From Agapetus fuscipes (taxonomy: Eukaryota; Arthropoda; Insecta; Trichoptera; Glossosomatidae), in NCBI GenBank assembly GCA_951799405.1, contig OX637336.1, positions 16,349,479 through 16,413,478 on the forward strand: 64,000 bases of DNA, given 5' to 3'. The position numbers and the translations under genes are program-made. Within the stretch, counting starts at the first letter, position 1; every line of letters starts with the position of its first letter. The notes under the pieces were generated by a model. The model did not search any database. It saw only the letters and a list, made by a program, of their open reading frames with translations, and had not been told where the DNA came from. Positions 1 to 12,000 of this stretch are shown one piece after another.

Positions 1-21
1 TTGGACGACTTGTGGGCGGAT
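1..21 (-). CDS. pyd: pyd exon 12 (partial, window edge)
   Basis: A pyrimidine-rich acceptor ending TCTCCAG precedes 21 nt. Joined to the two leftover bases of the previous exon they read K-S-A-H-K-S-S, the expected continuation of the guanylate-kinase-like domain after GIPK. The exon continues outside the window. Confidence 0.8.
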
Positions 22-3000
22 CTGGAGACAAAAGAACAGTAATGAGATTCTAGTGGTGATTTTGGTGTTTTATAAATTAAATAGCAATTAACTTTTCTTA
101 AGTATGTTTTTTAAAAGATTATGAAATGTTTCAGCGGAAACTTTGTAGAACTCCATTTTAATTTTAAATAATTTAAAAAATAAAAAAAGAACACAGGTCT
201 GTGGATGGTCAAGAGACCGAAACCAGTCAGACTAATCAGTAAAATAAACAGTGCTTTGTTTTCATTTTTAAGAAAAAATGTTTTTTAAGATTACCCATAA
301 AGAACCAATTATTGGTCAATCCACAAATAACAAACAAAAAAATTGCATCGTCACATGGCCACGTTGCTAGGGATTATGCTAATAAATACTTTGTTATTAA
401 TTACTAAGGACCCTAGCCTACCGAGATTTTTTTTTAACTTTGTGCCAAGTCCACTGGATTTGATTGTTATAAGATTAGTCATAATTTTGCAGAGACTCAA
501 CAAACACTTTCTTTATCTTTATGTTGTCAAGCCTGTAATAAGAAATGCTCTGGTATCTCCTTACTTGGGTATCCCCTGCCGCAGCTGCTTGATGATGTGT
601 TTGCTGTCCGCCTTGAGGAAGATGACGATGGGGTAGAACTGCGCGTAGTTGAGCCTGTCCACGGCGTTGGGCGTGATGTCCAGCAGAGCGTGCTTACCGC
701 GGTCCATGATGGCACGGATGCCGGACAAGCGGATGATGCCCGAGGTGCTCTTGCTCTTGCCATCTTCCATGGTGCTGTCCAGCTCTGAAAGGAAATGCCA
801 AGAGTTGCAGTCCAACAATTTTAAAGCTACAAGATTTTTAATAAAACACATCTTTGAAGGTCAAGCATTTTTCTTTGTAATCTTTTTTTTGTTGTTGTTT
901 TGTATTTTGGTTTTTGCAGTTTGTTTGATTTTTTAAAAAATACCTGAATAGGTAAGAACAGTCATAGTCTAGTGATTAACACTTCAAGGTTTTGATTAAA
1001 AGATAGTGGATACGCTACTAAAAAAGATAGTGGATACGCTACTAAAAAAGATAGTGGATACGCTACTAAAAAAGATAGTGGATACGCTACTAAAAAATAT
1101 AGTGGATACGCTACTAAAAAAGATAGTGGATACGCTACTAAAAAAGATAGTGGATACGCTACTAAAAAAGATAGTGGATACGCTACTAAAAAAGATAGTG
1201 GATACGCTACTAAAAAAGATAGTGGATAACACCGAAATGGGAAATCATTTCAGACACCCTCAGTGGGATTCAAACTCAAACTCTCGGCATAGAATGCAAA
1301 CACTCTACCAACTGAGCTATTGACCAGACTGCAACTGTAACTGTAACTCTGTCGCCATTCCGCTAGGGGTGGCCAGAGCCTCTACAGAGCTGACTCCATT
1401 TTTTCCTATCCTGACATACCTCTTTCAGTTCATTCATATCCATCACCTTTTTCATGCATTTTCTTCTTTTACGCTCACTTTGTAAATACCATTCTTTCAC
1501 AATCTCCTCAATCTGATCACTCCATACTTTTCTCGGTCGTCCCTTTGCTCTTTTTCCTTTCACACTTTCTTTGTATATCAGAACTTGCACTTAAAATGAA
1601 TTTTAAATGTAAATATATTTTTATTTTCACTTATTTGAGTTAACAAGGCCTAAGGACTATCCGACTTTATCCGTCCATTATCAGAGGCTAACTCAAAAAA
1701 AAAAAATTTAAATTTCAATTAAAATGAATTTTCACTCTAGTTTATAGATTTTTCTCTTTCAATACTAGAAAATTGTAAATATATCTTCGCAACTTAGATT
1801 ATTTATTATGGCATAAAGACGTTTTTTTTTGCCTTTATCACAGCAGATGGGTCTTGTTTCTATTGGTGCCCTGCAGCAAGTTTATATTGTTAGTATTGTT
1901 CCTGTTGCAAGTTGTACCAATCTTCGGGCACTGTTTTAAATCAATTCAATTACAATTATACATCATTATTGCTGGAGCGTTGCTTTCCATAATCTGTTGC
2001 CATAGTCTGTGGGAGCTGGAGTTTCCGGACCACGGCAATAGAAAGGGCCTGGACAGCAACTCTCCAGCATCATTAGCCGGCCATGTAAGCCTATACATCA
2101 TTATTGATGACTCACGTGGTGCAGTGAATTTATCAGGATAATCCCTGAGCAGCTTCTCCCTGGCCAGGTCTGCGATGGGGCCGAACAGGACCACAGGCCT
2201 CACAAAGCCGGGATGCTTCAGGACAACACGCTCGTAGGCGGGGAACTTAGAGATGCTGTCGGAGAACACCACATCGTCCCAGTGCTCCTGGAAAATTAGG
2301 TTAACAAAATAAGTAAACAGATAACAGAATGATAGACAATGTCAGTAAAAGAAAGGAAAGAAGAGGATAAATAGTTACTTTGGTTTAGGAGGCAGAAGGA
2401 AAGAATGACATCTGTTGAACCAGGGTTAAAGCTATTGTCGATAGAACACGGTGCACGCAGGGTTTGAACTTGTGATTGTTTCGACGCAAATTCGAGTGCT
2501 GATGCCTTATTCGCTCGACCATGACGATGGACTTCTTAACCGTTTCGATTCTGAATTTATTTGCTACACACGCACCGCCAGAACGGAATACTTTTTTGAG
2601 GCTATTTTTTTACACATAAATTGATTTCCTACCTTAATTACTTACTTGATGAAACTTCAAAATTTATGAAAAAGTATATTCATTAGTTATCCAGGAACAC
2701 AAATCACAAACTTTCAACACATGTTTTCACTTGTTGTTTTATATAAAAACAAGTAAATCACAACAATACTACTTAAAAAAAAATATTATACGCACATTCC
2801 ATACCTAGATTTTATATCCATTAGGTTTTAAACAATTTTTTTACTCACTTAAATACTCGTCACTAAAGAGAAAAATATATTAGTTATTTTACAAAAAAAC
2901 AAAAAACGTAAACAGTTATATCTATCTGAATAGAGTAGAATTGTGCTTAAGATGACATACTTTTTGCCTTGAGGCAAATATTGGAAAATTCAAAGGTGAT

Positions 3001-6000
3001 AGAAAATAAATTTCTGATTACACATCTAAAACGTTTATTTCCGAAACACAAAAAAAAATCTTAACACTAGCGGAAATTTAACAAATGAAATAAAGTAAAA
3101 AAATACTAGTCATGTCCATACTGGTAAGATGACACACATCAGTCTAAGTTGACATACCTAATTTCATGGTGCAACGCCAGCACATAGAGTGTGGCACCAT
3201 TGCTTACATAATTGAAAAGATACCCAATGCTTCGATTTGCTGTATAATCCGATGCAATAAAGGCATGAAGCATCAGATTCATCCACAGCGTCCTAACTAA
3301 AATCTTGTACAGGTTCAGTATCCGAGTCATCCTGAATGATAGTGCGTTTCACCTGCTTTCGAGCTCTAATGCTCCTGCGATTTTCCTTCTCCTTTTTATT
3401 TTGGACTTGGGTTTTAGCTTCGTCCATGAAAGGAGTGCCTGTCAGAACCTGAGAGCCAGTCATTTTCCTCTTCGTGTTTCTTGTTTGCCCCGTAGACACT
3501 GATTTGGGAAGTGGAGAAATCTCATTTAAAATCTCCTGGATGGTAGATGATTCAGCAATGACTTTACAATCACGCCGAACTAAATCGACTGTTGCAGGAT
3601 TTATTGTATGCTGTGCTGTTGTCAACGAAGAAGGTCCAGCAACATCTTCAAGATTAGGTTGCAATTGATCATGTTTTGGACGCCTTAAGCCATCCCATCT
3701 TGTTTTCTTTGACGTTTTCAATGTCTTTCGCCATATCGTCCTTTGACCACGAATGACGTGTAGACTTCCTCTGATAGTTGCCGGGCATCCTAAAAGAAAA
3801 TAAAGCATATTTTTAAAGTATTCTTACATTTAAGAAATTCGGGTAAGATGACATACTATGTCATCTTAAACTGGCGGCTACTATGTCATCTTACCCCACG
3901 AGGTAAAAAATATTTGCCGCATTTTGCGACTTGAAAAATTTAAGGTTACTTTAATGATTCTTCAATATTCATGACTAATATTAACCTCAGTTCATATCAA
4001 AGTAGTCAAATATAACAAAAAACTTACCTGATGTATATTTATTGCCTTAAACACTTTCAACAAAATAATATTTTCAAATGACGAAATTGATACAACACAC
4101 ACCACAACCAAACAACGCAAGCGGGCAGGCAACAAAGTTGTGAGTGATCGCGCCATCTGTGAGCCGATGCATGAAAGTCGATTATGTGCTTATGGCGGGT
4201 ATATTTGAACAGATATAGTAAGTATGTCATCTTACCTGAGTATGTCATCTTAAGCACAATTCCCTATACTTGCCTGGATTTTGTTTGTAAGCATTGGTAC
4301 ACACGCGCGGGACGAGAGGTCGAGCTGTTCTGATGAAATATTTGAGAAAGAATATTTTCAAAATATGTATAATATGAGATTTTATTAGTGTACCTATAAT
4401 GTAAGCAACAAAAAAGTTTGAAAAATTTGAACATGTCAGGGAAAGCTTTAAACTTCGATGACATGTATAGATGCCAGCCGCACTGTATGCAAGTTACGTC
4501 ATAACATCTATGCATGCCAGCCGCAGCCAAAGGGTTAAGAGAAAAACATTTACTTTAACCAAAGAAGAAAATAAAATGCACAAAAAATAAAACTAAGCTA
4601 CACATATAGTGTAACTTCTTGCCGCTTATCCCTGAAGGGTTTCGCATGTGGTGAGTGGAACCTATTTGTTTTTAAAGGTAAGGGGGCCGGCCTTACGCCC
4701 ACCACTTCAGTTGTGGGGGTTTCCCAGCTCCCGGGGGGGCTGGTATTCATTTCTGGGAGTGTTTCAGGAAGGCTGAGTAAGCCTTGCCGGTATTTTATTT
4801 TGGGGTTTGAAATAAACACCGAAACGGGAAATCATTTCTGACACCCTGCCTTGGTGGGATTCGAACCCGGGCTCTCGGCATGGAATGCAAACACTTTACC
4901 AATTGAGCTATCGACCGGACATAAGGAGGTAAAACAATCATGATACGAAGAAGACATATTTTTTCAGTATTCAGCCAGGTGAAACAAGGCATAATGGATT
5001 ACTTTACCTTTCCGAGAGACTTGGATCTCCTGTGAGTGGACCGCCGCCTCCTGAAGAAGCTGCCCCGGCTCTCCGAGCTGCCTGTGGTGAGCTCCTTCTT
5101 GGTAGCGTTGAACTGCGCAGTAGCCAGCTCCTCCGCTCGGGCCTTGTTGGGGATTATTCCCTTCTGAACCTCCGAGTTATTGCGACCTGGATCAAAGTAT
5201 AAAAATAACAACATTTATAAGCCGTTTTTTAATAAATCATTGCAAGTACAATATTTCACTGTAGCATCTTGAAAACAAATGATTTATGAAATGTTTCAGC
5301 CGGACCGGTCCGCAGTCTAGTGGTAATTTTATTTATTTTTTATTTATTTATTCACAATCATACACCAACAGGCACAACATAAAAATAGCACATTAGGCAA
5401 ATTAACAAAAGAAGAAATCATGTTGCACCCCATTACCGGTGTAAGCGTAATACAATGTGATAAAAAAAGCACACAAAAATATCAAAATAATTTCACTTAC
5501 ATTGTAATGCTTCGGACTTGTAAATGGAAGGTTGTGGGTTCGAATCCCAGCGGAGCGCAAAAATATACCATTCATATTTTCAAATATGCTCTTCGCTGGG
5601 TTGAAAAATTCGTATAAAACTTTATCTAAGACAAGTCACCAATGGTTCATCCAGCCCAACAGTAACCCCCACTTCCGTTGAAGTGGGGGTCTCCCAGCTT
5701 TTGCAGGGGCTGGTTCTGATTTTTGTGAAGGCTGAGTAAGCCTTGCCGGTATTTATTTTGGGTTTGAAATAAACATCGAAACGGGAAATCATTTCTGACA
5801 CCCTTGGTGGGGATCAAACACTTGCTCTCGGCATGAAATGCAAGTATTCTACCAACTGAGCTATCAACCAAAATTTTTACGAGCTTGGTTGTCGCTGCAA
5901 AATGCCAATTCTCAGGCAAGACCCAATTGCTGTAAGGCTGGGTGGACCTTTGGCAACTGGTCGTTGGTAAAGGCATATTAATTTTTCAACCCAGCGAAGA

Positions 6001-9000
6001 GCATATTCGAGAATAGAAATGTCTTTTTTTTTAGCTCCGCCGGGAATGGAGCCCACGACCTTCCATTTACGAGTCTGAAGCACAAACCACGGACTGCGGA
6101 CTCATCGACGTATTAGTATACAGAGCGCGCTCACCTATCCTGTAGACCTGCCAGGCGCCCACCGTCCCGTTGTGCAGCGTGTCCACCACGTGGAAGACGT
6201 CGCCACTGCGGAAGGACATCTCTCCCTTGGTGGCCTCTCCGTAGTGGAAATGACACTTTATGTGGAAGGAGTCACCTACAAACAAGCAATGTGATATTTT
6301 TAATACATTCGCATACGATTCAGTCAAATTATCATTGTAAAGATCTTATACAATTGTAAAAATATTTTCATATTTTCATACTCAAAGGAGTAAGGAACTA
6401 AATGCAAAATTATCAGAGAAGCTGAAGACACTGTCATTGGTATGATGCTGGAGAGTTGCTTTACGGGATCTATAGCCGTTGTCTCTAGGAGCTTGAGCTT
6501 CCGGACGTTTCACACATGTCTGCGATGAGCTTCTTCAGTATGAAAGTGATCATGATGAAACAGTTTCTCGTAGACATGGGCGAAGTGTCCGGAAGCTCCA
6601 GCTCTCACAGACCACGGCAACAGATCCTGGAAAGAAACTCTCCTGCATCATCAGACAGCCGTGTAAGCCTGAAACTGTTATTGGTGTGACGCTGACCACA
6701 CAAAGGTACTATAAAAATTATCGAATAGCACCGTTGTATAACTCGAAACTCTCCAACAGGGTGGGAATGTTAATGATTTTACCTCTATGCTGTGTAGCAA
6801 TGGACTGATATTCCTCAGGTGAGTGCTGCACAATGAGATCTATCTGCTCCTGCAGGCTGAGCAGGAACAGGACGGCCTCCTCCCTCGTGACTCCTTTCAT
6901 CTCCATCTCATTGACCTTGAGGATGTTGTCTCCGGGAGTCAGACCCTGGAGGGATGCCGGGCTGCCTGGCTGGACTGCGGACACAAAGATGCCGGCTTGG
7001 TTTCCTCCAGTGAGGCGCAAGCCAACGGAGCCTTCCTTCTGGAAGCTGATCAGACGAGGTTCACTCCTGAAAATGACAAACCAACATGTTGAATTTTTTC
7101 AAAGAAATGGACGCCATTCACATAGGGGAGGCCTCTGCAGCTTTGCCTCCATTTTTTCCTATCCTTACGTATACCTCTTTCAATCTATTCATATCCATCA
7201 CCTTTTTTAAACATTTCCTTCTTTTACATTCGCTTTGTATATCCCATTCTTTCACAATGTCAACAAACTGATCCAGCCATACTTTTATCAGTCTTCTCTT
7301 TCCTTTTTTCCCCTTCCACATTTTATCTGTACATACACTTTGTAAGTTTTTCCTCTTCCTTGTGCATGAAAAGAAAAAATAAATATTATATATGTTCTTT
7401 GTCTATCGACAGTCTGTATTACAAATTAAAATGGCAATGCGCCTATCATGTGGCAGCTTCAACACCTCGGCTACAAAGGATCAAGACATCAACAACCACC
7501 TCACCAACACTACACGTCTGTGGAACTCCAACAAGTGTAATAGACCTACAGATTTTGTGAAATCTGGGGAGAGCAGGATTCCTTCAAAAAACATTGAACT
7601 GAACTTAATGAAACATGAACTTACGCTGGTTTATTTCTTTGGCTGAGGGGGTCTTCTTCATACAACTGTCTTCTGCTGCTGTAGTAATCTGGAAAATATA
7701 AAAAATGTGTGCTACAATAAGTACTGTAAAATAATCGAACAAGACAGATCGGCCATGGACAAATCAGTCACATGACAGTTCGTCATTTTGGTCACAGATA
7801 ACTTGTCCACAGACGCATCGGTCACGGAAAATAGGGTCACAAGATAGTTCATTCATATGACTTTTCAATCAACAACATTTCGGTCACATACTGGTTAACT
7901 GTTCGAACTCGTGATTGGAAAGTAGTGGGTTTGAATCCTGGCAGATGTGCTCTATATCTTTTTTTCAAATATGTTCTGAGGAGGATTAAAAAATAAAATC
8001 CTTCCCTCACCCGCCATAGCTCCGCCACTTAAAATGTTTTTCCGGAAACCACATAGTAATTTTAGATGTTAGTTGTCCTCTTGATAATGATTTGAAATCA
8101 ACTTGTGAACAAAAACTTTGTGTTTTATTTTTACTTTATTAATTTAAAATTAATCTTCACTATGTCAATACACAAACCCTACCACTTACAATACAATCTA
8201 CCTACAATCTACAATTACCTACAATCTACGTTTACCAAAGAATGATGGTGATAACCATAGGTCTATCAAGCCTTACGCCAAATGGGTCTCAATTGAGAAT
8301 TGGCGCTTTCTATAAAGTGATGACCAAGCTTGCAGAGGACTCTAGAGGTGTGATTCACGCAAAAACAGCTCTCACCAAACAAATCATTAGAAAATGATTA
8401 TTTATTATAGGTCCACAGACAGCTCCATCACAGCTATCTTTGACTTATCAGTCATGGGATTACATGAAGGACTTACTTGATATATTATTTAAAAACTTGA
8501 ATCCTGTACCTTCAGGTCTGGGTGGGGGAGGTCTAGGAGGGTGCAGGGGTGAGGCAGGGGGCGGGGACTCGTGTGAGACGGGCAGAGGTCCCCGTGACCT
8601 GCCCGTACTGCCCAGGCCCCCGCTGCCCGCCCCCTGGGGTGTCCCGCCACCCCCCGCTGGGTCACCAATAAGTGTGGAGCGGGATGGAGGAGCTACGTAC
8701 AGGTTCTGTCCTGAGTAGGAGTTGAGGGCTTCTGATCCTGGAATCATAACATCTTTAATAAGAATTGGATCCTCTTAAATAACTACACCTCAGAGGGCGA
8801 AAATAAATTTAATTTGAACTGCAATTAACTTTGGACATAAAGCAAATACAAATGTATAATTTAATAAGAGGGTTATTTCACTTTTTTTTATTTCATAAAA
8901 TGAAAGACTACATTTTTAAAAATGCATCTGTGTTTTTTTAAAAAAAAATATCTAGCATAGTTTGAAATAATAGCTCTTTAAAAATTTGCGCATTTTCGAT

Positions 9001-12000
9001 TTCCGGTAAAACAGGACATTTTTATTTAGGCGGATGTTACTTAGTATTCCAGCCAAATACTCGTTAGTTTCTACTGTAAGAAGAAAAGCAGAGATGTTAA
9101 AGCGATAAACACAACTAACTCTGCATTTGGAACTTTTTTCTCAGTGAGCAAACGTCAGTCTTGTTTGGAACTGCCCTCCTTTTTTCTTTTCCTTGGTAAC
9201 CAATAAGAAAATGTTTGCCTGCGTTTCCCCTAACAACCCGGCTAAGTGACGACACAATTTTGTTTGGGTCGATTCGGATGCAGACCACATTGAACAAAAA
9301 GAAAACTTAATTAAATAAATATTTACCATAATTATTGTGGTATCCCTGCTCGTGGAAGCCTCCCGTATTATTGTTGTTAGTCTGCACCGGCTGCCGTGTC
9401 TCCCTCAGCACCGTGAGGCTGAGCTTCTCCTTGCAGGAGTCCACGATCTTCCTAGCCTCCTTCAGGGTCATGACATCTCCGCAGGCCGTGCCGTTTATCC
9501 TGGTGAGGACGTCGCCCTCGCACAGTCCCTGGCCGGCGGGGCTGAGCTGAGAGCGGGCGCGGGGAGTCAGCTCCTTGATGAAGAGACGGCAGCCCAGGAC
9601 AAGGCCAAAATCTGGAAATAATGTTCCACACTGTTACGATACAAGCTTTTTATTCATGGTTTGCTTGAAAGGTGTTGAAATTCCTAATCCTAGCCCATAG
9701 CACAACTGGATGATATCATTATTCCATCTGTTTAAAGGGGCTGACTAGAGATGCTACGAATACCCACTATTATGAACAAAAAACTATAGATGTAAAAATA
9801 ATCAAACTTTCACAAAGTATTACCTGTAAAATAGGTACAAGAAAATGGTTGTCAGCATTTAACAATGTTAAATTCAGCATAATATGAGACTGATTTCTTT
9901 AACTGCATTGTTTTCTTTTATCATAACTATAGAAAAAAGGTTTCTGTCACAGTAACAAGAAAATAATGAGTTCAAGACTGCTACGAACTACCTATCACTC
10001 AATAACAAATAGACATAACTTTTAAGAGTTAGCGTATTTATATGACTTGATTACATCCTTGGTGTCCCTCTTGAAAATGACGTAAGCAAGTCGAAAGTAC
10101 TCGAGGTGAAATAAATGCTCAACTTGTGAAAATAAAACATGAATTTTCACTCTGTGAATGCACTAACTCTAGAAAATTTAAATATGTACTTTCTCATACA
10201 AATAAACTATATTTTATACTCCTTTTATTTCTTACTCTATAATGGTGAGATATTTGATATTCATCAAAGGTAATCACGATCAATCTGTATTCCACTATAT
10301 GCTACAACACCTATTCGCAGCATCTGTATTTTACATGTTTTAACTGTAAACTCTTGCACTGTTACTGACCTTCCTTCTTGCTCTGCTTGGTAAGGGTGAC
10401 CCGCACCGTGCTGGGCATGGCTGAGGGGGCCGGGGGAGGCGCCCTCCTCCTCACCGTGAGGGAGACGGTGTTGCCGCTGTCCCGCAGCACCTGCACCGCC
10501 GTGGCGTACTCCACATTCTCTAGAGACACGCCATTCACGCTGATGATGCGGTCATTCACTCTGGAAACAACAACAAAGGTGATCAGTACGAGGGTTGTTA
10601 TTTTTTTCAATGGCCAAGATGTTGGCCGTTATCCAACAGACAACTGAAAAGCCGATTTATGTAGCTTTTGACAGTTGAATACATAGTATGTCTTTTTCAG
10701 TTTATTCCACATATCGACCGTTGCGCATTTATTTTTTTATCAGTGCAAGACGGCAGCTGAAATTTTTTGTTTTTTAAGTTTTAGAAAGCATCCCGCTCTC
10801 CTATCTATGACGGGGTAACATAATAATAAATAATATTAGGATGATTTATTTGGTGAGCGCTGTTTTTGTGTGTATCACACCTCAAGAGCCCTCTGTGAGT
10901 TAGGTCGTCGCTGTAGAAAGTGCCAATTCTCAAGCAAGACCCAGTTGTTGTAAGGTTGGATGGACCTTTCAGTGACCGGTTTTTGGTAAAGGTTTATGAA
11001 TTTTTCACCCCAGCGAAGAGCACATTTGGAAATATAAATGCTATATTTTTGTGCTCCGCCAGGATTCGAATCCACAACCTTCCATTTACGAGCCCGAAGT
11101 GCTGCCACTGGACTACGGACCGGTCCAAGACATCTTTATATGGAGTTGACTACAAGATTTTTTGAATAAATTTAGACCTCACAGGTCAAAAGATTTGTCA
11201 CCCTGCTACAAAGGGAAAATGGGTGCCTGTACAAAAATAATTTGAGCTATTCGTAAGTCAGGACACAAAAAAAAATTGTGCAGATTCATATGGGACTCTT
11301 TCAGTGCTATTTACAAAACATTTGATACAAAACTGATCTACGGATCATCAATTTTTGTAAAGAAAATTTACTGTAGGCTGCGGATGACCCATGGCTTTAC
11401 TGTTATACATATATTACTGTTATACATACTTTACTGTTAACTGTTATATATTACTGAATAACACCGTTTGACGTTTACGGGGAGCTATTCAATACAAAAA
11501 AAGGCCATGCTCACTAGACTACAGATCATCCATACCTACTCCAAGAGTGACTTCATAAAATAATAGCAGTCAAAGCCGCTTACTGTAAAAGATCTTCGGC
11601 AGGTCCAGCTTTGAGTACGTCGCTGACTGCTATACTCGGATCCCCGTTGGCAAAGTGTGGGTTGTCTCGGCCTCCCGAGACCGCTATCCCGAACCCGTAA
11701 CCCGGCACTCGTGACACGGACACGCGGGCTGTCTCCCAGCCGGCTCCTCCACTGCCCGAGCCTCCCACGGAAGCCCCACCTCCACCACCCTGAAACAGAA
11801 GACAACATAACCTCAATATGGAGTCAGAACAAATTTCCCAATTTTTTCTCAGCGTTTTTATAATCAACGTCATCTATAAATAATCTAAGTAGCAAAGATA
11901 TTTTGAAATTTAAGGCCAATGTCACCCCTGTCTCAGGGAAGGCCGGCAAGAGTTGCAGGGGATATGTTTGTTTAAGGTTTGGATTTTAGCTTGTGAGTGC

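Noticed and set aside
1002..1227. CRISPR-like direct repeats
   Set aside because: Contiguous units without unique spacers, in a eukaryotic intron; an ordinary tandem repeat.
1006..1323. Long ORFs on both strands with 8-residue repeats
   Set aside because: They come from a 24-bp tandem array whose length is a multiple of three; no start context or family match.
3293..3808. 171-codon minus ORF as a host gene
   Set aside because: It lies between pogo-type TIRs with TA flanks and is two transposase pieces in different frames.
4870..4920. tRNA genes at the many A-box/B-box sites
   Set aside because: Each is followed by a conserved SINE body and lacks a complete cloverleaf; they are SINE heads.
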